Shown piece by piece: positions 31,797-40,438 of a DNA stretch of 43,840 nucleotides. This stretch comes from Bacteroidales bacterium (GTDB lineage: Bacteria; Bacteroidota; Bacteroidia; Bacteroidales; GCA-2711565), in NCBI GenBank assembly GCA_028280405.1, contig JANQLW010000037.1:1-43840 (forward strand). Reading direction: 5' to 3'. How positions within the stretch are numbered: the stretch's first letter is position 1; each line of letters opens with the position of its first letter. The notes beneath the pieces were generated by a model. The model did not search any database and was not told where the DNA came from. It saw nothing but the letters and a program-made list of their open reading frames with translations. Position numbers and translations under genes: made by a program.

Positions 31797-32861
31797 ATGA
31801 AAAGATTTACATTACTAACGTTTATTTCAGTAGCATTTTTATCTGCAATGATATTAATGTCTGGCTGTACGAAAGAAGGCCCTGCTGGGGCGACTGGAGC
31901 CACTGGACCGCAAGGGCCTAAAGGTGAAGATGGAATTAACGGAACTGACGGGACTGCTGGCTGTATCGAGTGTCACGATAACACTCAAAAAATGTTTGGA
32001 AAGACAATCCAATGGGAAGCTTCTACTCATGCGACAGGTGGAAACTTTGAAAGAAATAACAGAGATTGTGCTGTATGTCATACTAGCCAGGGATTCTTAG
32101 GTTCTCTTGATGGTTCTTATGATCCTGACGGTGGACAAGAAATTAAAAACCCTAATCCAATTAATTGCTACACTTGCCACGACATTCATAATACTTATAC
32201 TCCAGCCGATTATGATTTAACTTTTACTGATTCTTTTGTTCCTTTAATGGGTGGCGATGCAGTTGATTTTGGTAATTCCAACCTATGTGCCAAATGTCAT
32301 CAGGGGAGATCTTTAGGAACTGCTCCGGTTGAAGATGGTGATGATTATCAAATTTTTTCTCAGTATTGGGGAACTCACCATGCTCCACAAGCTAATATTA
32401 TGGCGGGACAGGGGCCAATTGAATTTTCTGGTAGTGAAAGTTATGGTACCAATAAGCATATGTCATTAATTGATAATGATTGTAAAACTTGCCATATGGC
32501 GAAAGCTTATGGTGTTAAGGCTGGTGGCCATACTATGAATATGACTTATGAGTATCATGGAAGTGATGTATTAAATACTGCTGGTTGTACTGAATGTCAT
32601 GATGATATTGCTGACAGAACCAAAGAAGTACAAGATGAAGTAAAAGCTTTATTAAGCGACCTTGAAGCTTTGTTAGTGGATGAAGGAATAATAGTTGCGG
32701 GTAGTTACCGTCCAATCCCAGGTACTTACAGTGCTAATGTTGTCGGAGCATATGTTAACTATCAAATGGCTTTAGAGGATAAGAGCTATGGTATACACAA
32801 CCCAACTTATGTAATAGCATTGCTTAAAAATACAATTGCTAAAATTACTCCAGCTCCTTAA
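31797..32861 (+). CDS. hexahaem c-type cytochrome lipoprotein with collagen-like segment
   Basis: A 354-residue protein with lipobox LMSGC (Cys24), so lipid-anchored. Residues 28-55 form about nine Gly-X-Y triplets (GPA, GAT, GAT, GPQ, GPK, GED, GIN, GTD, GTA), a collagen-like stalk. Six CxxCH haem sites follow: CIECH, CAVCH, CYTCH, CAKCH, CKTCH and CTECH, all before residue 270. The last 85 residues are haem-free with a helix (KALLSDLEALLVDEG). It should carry electrons at the envelope, possibly held away from the membrane by the stalk. It is first gene of the respiratory cluster. I do not recognise a named enzyme. Confidence 0.9.
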   Translation: MKRFTLLTFISVAFLSAMILMSGCTKEGPAGATGATGPQGPKGEDGINGTDGTAGCIECHDNTQKMFGKTIQWEASTHATGGNFERNNRDCAVCHTSQGFLGSLDGSYDPDGGQEIKNPNPINCYTCHDIHNTYTPADYDLTFTDSFVPLMGGDAVDFGNSNLCAKCHQGRSLGTAPVEDGDDYQIFSQYWGTHHAPQANIMAGQGPIEFSGSESYGTNKHMSLIDNDCKTCHMAKAYGVKAGGHTMNMTYEYHGSDVLNTAGCTECHDDIADRTKEVQDEVKALLSDLEALLVDEGIIVAGSYRPIPGTYSANVVGAYVNYQMALEDKSYGIHNPTYVIALLKNTIAKITPAP

Positions 32862-32880
32862 TTAAAGAAATAATGCAAAT

Positions 32881-32911
32881 AAAAAGGCTTCGATTCTGAG
32901 GCCTTTTTTTT
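32881..32911 (+). terminator. terminator after the hexahaem cytochrome gene
   Basis: AAAAAGGCTTC pairs with GAGGCCTTTTT with one G-U and a six-base loop, and the 3' arm runs into eight T. It lies 20 bases after the stop codon, so the cytochrome gene may be partly uncoupled from the genes that follow. Confidence 0.8.
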
Positions 32912-32938
32912 GCTGGTTTGCAAACAAAAATTACTAGC

Positions 32939-33331
32939 ATGAGAAAATCATTGATAATATTAGCAATACTTCTTTGTGGTGCAGTGTTTTTTACAGCTTG
33001 TGAATATGAATTTATTGTTCATCCAGATACGACTGATCCAGAAGGGCCAGGTGGCGATGATCCTATCAGTTTTTCTCAACAGATAGTGCCTATATTTACA
33101 TCCCGTTGTTTAAATTGTCACGACACTGGAGATACTTCACCTGATTTATCTGCTGCAAATGCATACTCTAGTATTACTTCGGATAATCTGGTGAATACAA
33201 CAAATCCTGAATCCAGTATATTATACGATTATATTAAACCATCAACCAGTGGTCATTCCTGGAGAAAATATACCAACAATCAAGCTGCGCTTGTATTGAA
33301 GTGGATAGAGGAAGGTGCTAAAAATAACTAA
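32939..33331 (+). CDS. monohaem c-type cytochrome lipoprotein
   Basis: A 130-residue protein starting at ATG 32939 (a TTG 21 bases upstream is in frame but gives a poorer signal). Lipobox FFTAC, then an acidic proline-glycine linker, then a cytochrome-c-like region with one haem site CLNCH, SPDLSAANAYSSI, and a C-terminal helix ALVLKWIEEGAKNN. The pattern IVPIFTSRCLNCH and ESSILYDYIKP matches small c-type cytochrome domains common in Bacteroidota and Planctomycetes. It is 12 bases before the beta-barrel gene; the two are likely co-expressed. Confidence 0.85.
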   Translation: MRKSLIILAILLCGAVFFTACEYEFIVHPDTTDPEGPGGDDPISFSQQIVPIFTSRCLNCHDTGDTSPDLSAANAYSSITSDNLVNTTNPESSILYDYIKPSTSGHSWRKYTNNQAALVLKWIEEGAKNN

Positions 33332-33343
33332 AAACAGAATATT

Positions 33344-34201
33344 ATGAGAAAAATAAATATATGTCTGATGATCCTGCTTTTTAGTATTAGTACTTTGATG
33401 GCTCAGGATGCAGAAAAAAAGAAAAAAGACAAGCCTGTTAGAAATCCCTTCGAAAGTGGGATGATTATTGATAATCAAACAGTTTTTATTCCCGAAGTAA
33501 ACACCCTGGAATTTGTAGTTGAACATCGATTTGGAACCCTTAAAAATGGTTTGGATGATATGTTTGGTCTTTATGCTCCTTCTAATATTAGAATGGGGTT
33601 AAATTATAGCTTAAAGGACTATTTACAAGTGGGCATAGGTGCCACTAAGGATAGAAAATTAACAGACTTTAGGTTAAAGTGGAATATTATACAACAAACC
33701 CGGTCGGGCCGAACTCCACTCTCTATTTCGTTTTATGGAAACTTTGCAATTGATGGAAGAGATAAAGAAAACTTTGGATTGGAATATAAATTTTCTAACC
33801 GATTTTCATTTTTCTCTCAAATTATTATAGCTCGTAAGTTTAATGATGCTATTAGCTTACAAGTTGCGCCAAGTTTTTCACATATTAATAGTGTAGAAAA
33901 AGGACTGGAGCATGATAAGTATGGATTATCATTTGGTGGCAGAGTGAAAATAAGTACACAGTCTTCCATTATTTTTAATTGTGATTTTCCTTTGCATATT
34001 GAAGGGATGCAAGAACATGTACCACTGAATTTCAGATCTAAACCAAATATCTCATTCGGATGGGAAATTTCTACCGGTACACATGTATTTCAACTATTTC
34101 TGGGAACAGCTTCTACTTTAAGTCCTCAATACAATATGATGACGAATGCTGAAACAGAATTTATGATCGGATTTTTCATTAACAGGTTATGGAGTTTCTA
34201 A
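33344..34201 (+). CDS. DUF5777-type outer-membrane beta-barrel protein
   Basis: A 285-residue protein with a cleavable signal (ending STLMAQ) and amphipathic strands through to a C-terminal aromatic residue (NRLWSF), as in outer-membrane barrels. The opening NPFESGMIIDNQTVFIPEVNTLEF is typical of the Bacteroidetes DUF5777 family (quoted as NPFESGMIID and NQTVFIPEVNTLEF). No haem motif. It sits inside a multihaem cytochrome cluster, next to a cytochrome lipoprotein. A role as a barrel sheathing an electron conduit, in the manner of MtrB, is possible but untested. Confidence 0.8.
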   Translation: MRKINICLMILLFSISTLMAQDAEKKKKDKPVRNPFESGMIIDNQTVFIPEVNTLEFVVEHRFGTLKNGLDDMFGLYAPSNIRMGLNYSLKDYLQVGIGATKDRKLTDFRLKWNIIQQTRSGRTPLSISFYGNFAIDGRDKENFGLEYKFSNRFSFFSQIIIARKFNDAISLQVAPSFSHINSVEKGLEHDKYGLSFGGRVKISTQSSIIFNCDFPLHIEGMQEHVPLNFRSKPNISFGWEISTGTHVFQLFLGTASTLSPQYNMMTNAETEFMIGFFINRLWSF

Positions 34202-34302
34202 ATATGATCTCCATCAAAATGAATGCCTTAAATAATTTTTTTACGAATGCAGGCAAACATTTGATAATCAGAATTATTTTAAATTAAAATAAATTAATAA
34301 TA

Positions 34303-34334
34303 GGGTGTTCTTAATAAATAGGGCACCCATTTTT
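34303..34334 (+). terminator. terminator or attenuator before the heptahaem cytochrome gene
   Basis: GGGTGTTC (34303-34310) pairs with GGGCACCC (34321-34328) with two G-U pairs and a 10-base loop, then ATTTTTCTT. It ends about 15 bases before the next ATG (34349), leaving no room for a promoter in between. So the downstream genes are either read through it or controlled by it. Confidence 0.65.
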
Positions 34335-34348
34335 CTTAAAAAAACAAA

Positions 34349-35314
34349 ATGAAAAAGAAAAAAACATATATCATATTTATAAGATCTCTTCTGTTTTTTT
34401 TATTGTTTTTTTGTCCGAAACTAAATGCACAGGAACAAACTACCAATACTTTCGAATATGCTGAAGAAAATCAACAGTGCCTGAAATGCCATGGACACAA
34501 ATACTATAATTACTTCAATACATGGATTGAAAAAATGGTGAGGGAACGGATGAACCCGTATTTTGTCATTGATTCTGCAGAATTCTATCAGTCAAATCAT
34601 AGAAATTTCAGTTGTGTTGACTGTCATTCCTCAGATTATAGAAAGTTTCCTCATTCCGGAGAATTAAGAATGGAACCCCGGGCGGGTTGTATGGACTGTC
34701 ATGGTGGCGATGAAACCTATGCAAAATTCAATTTTGAACAAATTGATGAAGAATTTCGTAATAGTGTCCACTTTTCTAAGTATTCCGATGAGTTTACTTG
34801 CTGGATGTGTCATAATCCGCATTCCTATAAAACAAGTGCACGTAATAATGAAAATTTACAAAAAACTATTGAATACGATAATAATATTTGTCTATCTTGC
34901 CATGCCGATATCTCAGAATATCAATTGCTAACAACACTTGAAAATCCAAATATATTGGAGACGCATGATTGGCTACCTAACCAAGTCCTGCATTTTAAAA
35001 ATGTGCGCTGCATCGAATGTCATACTCAAATTAGCAATAATGTATTGGTTGCACATAATGTTCAGCCTAAAGAAAAAGCCGTTAAATTGTGTACCGAATG
35101 CCATTCTCAAAATTCAATATTGAAAGAAACTTTGTATAAATACCAAAAAGAAATAAGCGGTAAATTTGAGTTTTCACAACGTGAAGACTTCCCACATTTA
35201 ATAGGTGGAAACAGAATCTATTTATTAAATCTTGTGAGTATTATAATCTTTTTGATTACATTAGGTGGAGTAGGAATTCACATTATCTTACGTTTAATTA
35301 ATAAATCAACTTAA
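34349..35314 (+). CDS. heptahaem c-type cytochrome with C-terminal membrane anchor
   Basis: A 321-residue protein with an N-terminal signal (LLFFLLFFCPKLNAQ), then seven CxxCH sites: CLKCH, CVDCH, CMDCH, CWMCH, CLSCH, CIECH, CTECH. A single membrane helix near the end (LVSIIIFLITLGGVGIHIIL) anchors it with a short basic tail inside. It is one base before a cytochrome b gene, so the pair probably forms a quinol-linked membrane complex passing electrons to periplasmic haems. It is not a recognised NrfA or Otr enzyme: no CxxCK site is visible. Confidence 0.9.
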   Translation: MKKKKTYIIFIRSLLFFLLFFCPKLNAQEQTTNTFEYAEENQQCLKCHGHKYYNYFNTWIEKMVRERMNPYFVIDSAEFYQSNHRNFSCVDCHSSDYRKFPHSGELRMEPRAGCMDCHGGDETYAKFNFEQIDEEFRNSVHFSKYSDEFTCWMCHNPHSYKTSARNNENLQKTIEYDNNICLSCHADISEYQLLTTLENPNILETHDWLPNQVLHFKNVRCIECHTQISNNVLVAHNVQPKEKAVKLCTECHSQNSILKETLYKYQKEISGKFEFSQREDFPHLIGGNRIYLLNLVSIIIFLITLGGVGIHIILRLINKST

Positions 35315-35315
35315 T

Positions 35316-35945
35316 ATGTCTGAAAAATTATATTTATATCCACAATGGGTAAGAGTATGGCATGGTTTAAATGCTATATTATGTTTGGTTTTATTACTAA
35401 CGGGCTTAAGTTTACAATATTCTGATGAATCTTATATTTTTTTGTTACGCTTTGATATTGCTGTCAATCTTCATAGTATATGCGGCGTATTATTATCTAT
35501 AAATTATTTCTTTTTCATTATAGGAAACTGGATACGGCCTAATGGAAGATATTATCGGGTTCAATTCAAAGGATTTCTAAGTACTGTTGTAAAACAAATG
35601 AAATATTATGCTTTTGGAATGTTTAAAGGGGAACCTGCTCCATTTCCTATTACAAAAGAATCAAAATTTAATCCGCTTCAAAAATTGTCCTATATCATCA
35701 TTATGTATTTGATGTTTCCAATCGTTACATTGACCGGATGGATTTTAATGTACCCTGATTTTATGCGTACTGAGGTGTTTGGTTCGGAAAATATTCATGC
35801 TATCCAATTTGTTGATTTAATTCATTTAATCGTGGGCTATATTATTTCTTTATTTATGATCATTCATATTTATTTCTGTACACTTGGAAAAACAGCATTA
35901 AGTAATTTTAAAAGCATGATAAATGGGTGGCATGAGCCACATTAA
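35316..35945 (+). CDS. cytochrome b (b561 / formate dehydrogenase gamma type)
   Basis: A 209-residue protein with four membrane helices. Histidines suitable for two b haems are seen in YPQWVRVWHGLNAI, VNLHSICGVLL, HLIVGYIISLF and MIIHIYFC. It has the tryptophan-rich opening of the PhsC/FdnI type. It likely oxidises or reduces quinone and delivers electrons to or from the heptahaem partner encoded immediately upstream. Confidence 0.88.
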   Translation: MSEKLYLYPQWVRVWHGLNAILCLVLLLTGLSLQYSDESYIFLLRFDIAVNLHSICGVLLSINYFFFIIGNWIRPNGRYYRVQFKGFLSTVVKQMKYYAFGMFKGEPAPFPITKESKFNPLQKLSYIIIMYLMFPIVTLTGWILMYPDFMRTEVFGSENIHAIQFVDLIHLIVGYIISLFMIIHIYFCTLGKTALSNFKSMINGWHEPH

Positions 35946-35999
35946 ATTGTATTTTTTTACATACTAAAGAAATTTAAAAACGAAACTAAATAAAGTGTG

Positions 36000-36491
36000 A
36001 TGATTAGAAGTTTAATAGTAATTTGTCTGGTTACATTTCTAGGTACTTATAACCTGACAGCTCAAGATTTTGAGTACGTTGGTGCAAAAAAATGTAAAAT
36101 GTGCCATAATAAACCTGCTAAAGGCGGACAGTATAAACAATGGCTGGGAACAAAACATGCAACGGCAATGGAGTCTTTAAAAGGTGATGAAAAGAAAGAT
36201 CCGGCCTGTATCAAATGTCATTCAACCTATGGAAGTGTTGATTCGGACTTAATTGCTACTTTAAAAATTACGGAGGGTGTTTCTTGCGAATCTTGTCATG
36301 GACCGGGTAGCAAGTATTATCCAAACGCCATCATGAAAAGCCGTGAAAAATCAATGGCTAGAGGATTGATTTTACCAACTAAAGATGTTTGTTTAAAATG
36401 TCATAATGATGAATGTGCTCATTATAAAGGATTTGATTTTAAAACTTATACTGAAAAAATTACACATCCTGATCCTACATTAAAAAAATAA
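36000..36491 (+). CDS. tetrahaem cytochrome c554-like periplasmic protein
   Basis: A 163-residue protein starting at ATG 36000 (GTG 35997 is directly before). Signal peptide ends NLTAQ. Four CxxCH sites: CKMCH, CIKCH, CESCH (followed by GPGS) and CLKCH. The phrases KKCKMCHN, WLGTKHATAMESLKG and VSCESCHGPGS are typical of cytochrome c554 domains. A soluble periplasmic electron shuttle between the membrane complex and an outer-membrane partner is the likely role. Last plus-strand gene before a large palindrome. Confidence 0.9.
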   Translation: MIRSLIVICLVTFLGTYNLTAQDFEYVGAKKCKMCHNKPAKGGQYKQWLGTKHATAMESLKGDEKKDPACIKCHSTYGSVDSDLIATLKITEGVSCESCHGPGSKYYPNAIMKSREKSMARGLILPTKDVCLKCHNDECAHYKGFDFKTYTEKITHPDPTLKK

Positions 36492-36531
36492 GATTTGATT
36501 TGAGCCAATAAAAAAACGGGCTTGCCCCAAA

Positions 36532-36613
36532 AGTCAGGGTGCGAATTTATTCATAAAATCCTTAAAAAGATAAAGATTTTGTTCATAGTTAATTAGATAT
36601 TCGCGCCCTGACT
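36532..36613. repeat. inverted repeat between convergent cytochrome genes
   Basis: Arms AGTCAGGGTGCGAAT (36532-36546) and ATTCGCGCCCTGACT (36599-36613) pair with one G-U; the interior is 52 bases. A second pairing is possible: CAAAAGTCAG beginning at 36528 with CTGACTTTTG near 36640. GC-rich arms in AT-rich DNA suggest a small mobile or dispersed element, or a mutually exclusive terminator pair. Confidence 0.55.
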
Positions 36614-36703
36614 AAAACATCTTAGTAAAAATAACAGAACTGACTTTTGAGATACCTTCGTTTTTTATTGGATAATATAATACCAATTATTCTTTATAAT
36701 ATG

Positions 36704-38209
36704 TTAATAAAGTGCTGAATGGCAATCTGCACAATTAGTTGTTTTCCATTCTTCTCCGATGTCAACAGGGTGCTTAAATTCCAAAGTTTGAAATGCCGGA
36801 GCAACTTCCATATTCTTTGGATTACCCTGCGCACTGATTAAATGGCAAAGTGTGCAGTCCTTTGAAATATTTCTTTGTTCTTTTTTTGCGATATGCTTAT
36901 TATCATGGCAACGGAAACATCCATTACTTTCAATATGCCCAATGTGATTAGGATAAATGTTCCACCTGACTTTCATTTCAGGAAAAATATTCTTTTGAAA
37001 CTCTTGCTGCATGATAGCAATGGCATTATTTAATACATCTTTATTCTTTTCCAGATATTCAGGATATGAAGATTTATAATATGCTATCATACCATGCTTA
37101 ATTGCTTTCAGGGCACTGTCTTTTGTAGGATATTCGGTATGTAATAAACTCATTGCTGCCATCTTAAACTCGGGTATTGATGTTGGAATAAGTTTGGCTG
37201 TCATGGCATTGTCAATAAATTTTGAAGGTGATAAATAATTATGTGAAGGCCGGTTATGACAATCCATACAATCCATGGTACGGGTTGGCAGGGAATCTAT
37301 TTGCTGAGCTGTTAATGGATTTTCAGCATCTTCATATATATAAACCTTTCCTGTCTTTGTATTAGTGTACTTAACCCATGGAATAACTTCCCTACTGAAG
37401 TCAGTCGATTTATATTCAATTAATACATCCTGATTAATATGCCAGTGTATACCTTCCATTAATCCCAATGCACTGTAATTGGGCCCTGTTTTAATTTGGA
37501 GGTTAATATCCCATTCTGTATTGTATTCATCAGCAAGATAGTGTTTTTCCAGGCGATTTTGTTGTGCATAGAATTTTTCAGGCCAATGACAGCGTTCACA
37601 GGTTTCTCTTGCCGGCCGTAAATTTTCAATTGGAGTTGGAATAGGCCTTGGGAAAGAATTTGTAGCAACTGCGTACAACTGGTACATCCCTGATATTTTA
37701 GACCGGACATACCAATCGGCACCTTCTCCTACATGACATTCTACACATTCTACCCTGGCATGAGGAGAATGTTGATATGCTACATATTCAGGTTCCATTA
37801 CTTCATGACATAGTGTACCACAAAATTCAGTAGACTCTGTATAGTGAAATGCTTCATAACTACCTATTGCAGAAGCAAGTAAAAAGACTACGGATCCAAT
37901 GATAAATATGATAAATGCATTTCTGGTACGAACTTCATTAAAGTCGATTAAAGGCCATCTTTTTTTCTTTTTAAGCATCGTATTTTTATTTCCTTTTTTT
38001 ATACTGATCAGCATTCCAACAGGAATTAAAATAAGCCCTATCACAAGAAAAACCGGCAAAACAATAAAAGTAAACAAGCCTAGGTAAGAGCTTCCCTGGT
38101 TTAAAAAGAATGAAATTGCCACTAAGAATCCAATCATGAAAAGTGAGACAATGGCAATCGTAGCTCCAATCAAAGATGTCCAGTTATAAACAGATTTTGG
38201 TAGTTTCAT
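36704..38209 (-). CDS. NapC/NirT-family membrane multihaem cytochrome, heptahaem
   Basis: A 501-residue protein with three membrane segments (about residues 12-36, 43-66, 97-117) followed by a periplasmic domain. Six CxxCH sites (CVECH, CERCH, CMDCH, CFRCH, CTLCH, CADCH) plus one CxxxCH, CGTLCH, the first site, in EFCGTLCHEVMEPEY. NLRPARETCERCHWPEKF is characteristic. NapC/NirT proteins oxidise quinol and feed periplasmic reductases. Length and seven haems also resemble the Geobacter inner-membrane cytochrome ImcH, but this is by recollection. It is divergent from resB. Confidence 0.9.
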   Translation of the reverse strand: MKLPKSVYNWTSLIGATIAIVSLFMIGFLVAISFFLNQGSSYLGLFTFIVLPVFLVIGLILIPVGMLISIKKGNKNTMLKKKKRWPLIDFNEVRTRNAFIIFIIGSVVFLLASAIGSYEAFHYTESTEFCGTLCHEVMEPEYVAYQHSPHARVECVECHVGEGADWYVRSKISGMYQLYAVATNSFPRPIPTPIENLRPARETCERCHWPEKFYAQQNRLEKHYLADEYNTEWDINLQIKTGPNYSALGLMEGIHWHINQDVLIEYKSTDFSREVIPWVKYTNTKTGKVYIYEDAENPLTAQQIDSLPTRTMDCMDCHNRPSHNYLSPSKFIDNAMTAKLIPTSIPEFKMAAMSLLHTEYPTKDSALKAIKHGMIAYYKSSYPEYLEKNKDVLNNAIAIMQQEFQKNIFPEMKVRWNIYPNHIGHIESNGCFRCHDNKHIAKKEQRNISKDCTLCHLISAQGNPKNMEVAPAFQTLEFKHPVDIGEEWKTTNCADCHSALY

Positions 38210-38282
38210 TTTTTTAGTATTTGATTCTTTTTAAAAATACTTAATTATGAGTAATTTAAAAAGGTCTGAGTATATTGTTTTG

Positions 38283-38298
38283 TGTGACATATATCAAT
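38283..38298. promoter_or_regulatory. Fnr-like box 2
   Basis: TGTGACATATATCAAT contains TGA-N6-TCA, with a perfect ATCAA right half and GTGAC left half, compared with TTGAT-N4-ATCAA. It lies in the divergent gap between the NapC-type cytochrome and resB. A TATCTTAG (38341-38348), one mismatch from the -7 box, lies downstream toward resB. Confidence 0.5.
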
Positions 38299-38378
38299 TA
38301 ATGCAAAAAAACGGCAAGTATTACTTTACTTAAAATACTTTATCTTAGCTGATCTTCTGAATAACGACTATAAAAACT

Positions 38379-39608
38379 ATGAAAAATAAAGAACGTAGAT
38401 TTTGGGAGCATCCATGGGGGTATAAAGAAAGTTTTCTGATTGCTTTCACTATTTTAATAGTGGGAATGCTTGTAGAAGCATTAACTTATGGCTATGCTCC
38501 TACAACTCCTGTTTGGCCATATAATTTAATTATTCTGATCGGATTTGTCCTCTGGCTTATTATCGCAAACAGGTTTTTAAAAACCGGATTCATTAAATGG
38601 CTTAGTGGAGTTCCGGCTGCTATTGCTTCAATTTGTGTTTTTACCGTTCTTGTATTGTTCATGGGTGCCATTCAACAGGTTCGTCGTCCGGGTTTTATTG
38701 ATCTTATTGGATTGACTGATGTTGTAAGTAGTTGGCAGTATTTATTTTGTTCTTTCTTTCTGCTATTAACCTTAGGGATGACAACCGTAAATAAATTCAG
38801 ATCATTTAGCTTTAGAAATATTGCCTTTTTTTTAAATCATGCCGGTCTTTGGATTATTATAGCCGGTGCATCTCTAGGCTCAGGTGATCTTCAGAGATAT
38901 CGTATGCATCTTGTTAAAGATAGAGCACTATTTTATGCCACAGATGAATACAATCAACAAATTAGAATGCCGTTTACGCTTAAGTTAATAAATTTTAATA
39001 TTGATGAATATCCTCCTAAAATTGGATTAATGAACCCTTCCAATGGGAAAATTTATCTTGAAAAAGGAGATAAACTTCCAGAGGTAACTCCTAATGGTAA
39101 GTATATTTTTGGAGACTGGAAAGTATCTGTTAGCCAATATCTGGAAACTGCAAAGCTTAAAGATTCTATTTACCAAAACAATAAAGATATAGGAGCAGTT
39201 CCGGTTGTATATGTTCATGCGAAAAATACACAATCAGGAATTAAAAAAGAAGGATGGGTGACATCAGGTAGTTTTCTTGTGCAACCTGATATTTTACTTC
39301 TTGATGAATTGCATGCTGTTGCTATGACTGTACCGTCTTCTAAAAAGTTTAGTTCAAAAATCAGGGTGTTTAAAAAGGTGAAAGAGTATTACGATATAGA
39401 ATTGGAAGTCAATAAACCTAAGACTGTTCAAGGTTGGAAAATTTATCAAACCGGATATGATGAAAAAATGGGAAAATGGTCCAGGCTTAGTATCGTTGAA
39501 TTGGTTAAAGATCCATGGCTGCCGGTTGTTTATGTTGGTATCTTTATGGTTTTACTAGGCTCATTGTATTTGGTTTGGATGGGAAAATCAAAACAGGAAA
39601 AGAAATAA
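38379..39608 (+). CDS. resB: ResB-like cytochrome c biogenesis protein
   Basis: A 409-residue membrane protein with N-terminal transmembrane helices, a large periplasmic domain (about residues 165-375) and a final membrane helix (PWLPVVYVGIFMVLLGSLYL). FLNHAGLWIIIAGASLGSGDLQR and the later KTVQGWKIYQTGYDEK are typical of the ResB family of system II cytochrome maturation. With CcsA it exports haem and attaches it to CxxCH sites; the adjacent cytochromes are the natural substrates. In some bacteria ResB and CcsA are fused; here they are separate. Confidence 0.88.
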   Translation: MKNKERRFWEHPWGYKESFLIAFTILIVGMLVEALTYGYAPTTPVWPYNLIILIGFVLWLIIANRFLKTGFIKWLSGVPAAIASICVFTVLVLFMGAIQQVRRPGFIDLIGLTDVVSSWQYLFCSFFLLLTLGMTTVNKFRSFSFRNIAFFLNHAGLWIIIAGASLGSGDLQRYRMHLVKDRALFYATDEYNQQIRMPFTLKLINFNIDEYPPKIGLMNPSNGKIYLEKGDKLPEVTPNGKYIFGDWKVSVSQYLETAKLKDSIYQNNKDIGAVPVVYVHAKNTQSGIKKEGWVTSGSFLVQPDILLLDELHAVAMTVPSSKKFSSKIRVFKKVKEYYDIELEVNKPKTVQGWKIYQTGYDEKMGKWSRLSIVELVKDPWLPVVYVGIFMVLLGSLYLVWMGKSKQEKK

Positions 39609-39643
39609 TATTAATCCCGGTTTCGGGGAAAAAAAGAAAAACG

Positions 39644-40438
39644 ATGACTTGGTTAAAATATCCTCTATTTGCTCAAATTGCTTCATCCCTTTGGATTATT
39701 GGGCTTTTGGTACTATTATTTTTGAAGTCCAAACATAAACATTGGATTTCAACCGTATTATTTTTGACAGGCTTGGGTGCATTAATCTGTTTCACCGTTA
39801 ATTTATGGATTAGCCTGGAAAGGCCTCCTTTCAGAACACTGGCTGAAACCCGGCTTTGGTATGCACTCTTTCTTGCTGTGATTGGATTAATAATTTATTA
39901 CAGATGGAAGTTGTTTTGGATGCTGGCCTATACCCTGTTGATGGCCGTATTATTCATCTTTATAAATTATCTGAATCCAGATACATTTGACAAAACCCTG
40001 ATGCCTGCTCTGCAAAGCCCATGGTTTATTCCACACGTTATTGTATATATTGTAGGTTATGCATTTTTAGCTGTTTCTTCACTAATTGGACTGAAAGGTC
40101 TGGTTATGTTATCCAGAAGGTTCGATATTTCAGATACCATAAAACTCGCTGATAATATCGTTTATATTGGTTTTTCATTTTTAACCTTTGGGTTATTATT
40201 TGGAGCCTTGTGGGCCAAAGAAGCATGGGGCCATTACTGGACCTGGGACCCAAAAGAAACCTGGGCCTTCTTAACATGGTTAACTTATTTACTTTATATC
40301 CATCTCAGGGTAAAGAAAATCAACTCTAAACTGGCATTCTGGATACTTACCTTAGCATTTGTAATTCTCCTTATCACATGGTTTGGTGTAAACTATCTAC
40401 CATCAACACAGAACAGTGTGCATGTATACTCTAACTAA
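39644..40438 (+). CDS. ccsA: CcsA-like haem exporter / cytochrome c synthetase subunit
   Basis: A 264-residue protein with about eight membrane segments and the haem-handling WWD signature WGHYWTWDPKETWAFLTW. I start it at ATG 39644 (MTWLKYPLFAQ), 35 bases after resB, because the ATG at 39515 would overlap resB by nearly 100 bases. Conserved histidines near the signature (PHVIVYIVGY and YIHLRVKK) fit haem ligation. It acts with ResB to ligate haem to apocytochromes in the periplasm. Confidence 0.9.
   Translation: MTWLKYPLFAQIASSLWIIGLLVLLFLKSKHKHWISTVLFLTGLGALICFTVNLWISLERPPFRTLAETRLWYALFLAVIGLIIYYRWKLFWMLAYTLLMAVLFIFINYLNPDTFDKTLMPALQSPWFIPHVIVYIVGYAFLAVSSLIGLKGLVMLSRRFDISDTIKLADNIVYIGFSFLTFGLLFGALWAKEAWGHYWTWDPKETWAFLTWLTYLLYIHLRVKKINSKLAFWILTLAFVILLITWFGVNYLPSTQNSVHVYSN

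Noticed and set aside
34349..36491. Nitrite reductase NrfA or octahaem tetrathionate reductase
   Set aside because: No CxxCK active-site haem motif, and lengths and haem counts do not fit.
39515..39643. Longer N-terminus for CcsA
   Set aside because: It would overlap resB by 94 bases in another frame, and the extension is not membrane-like; the ATG at 39644 fits the family.
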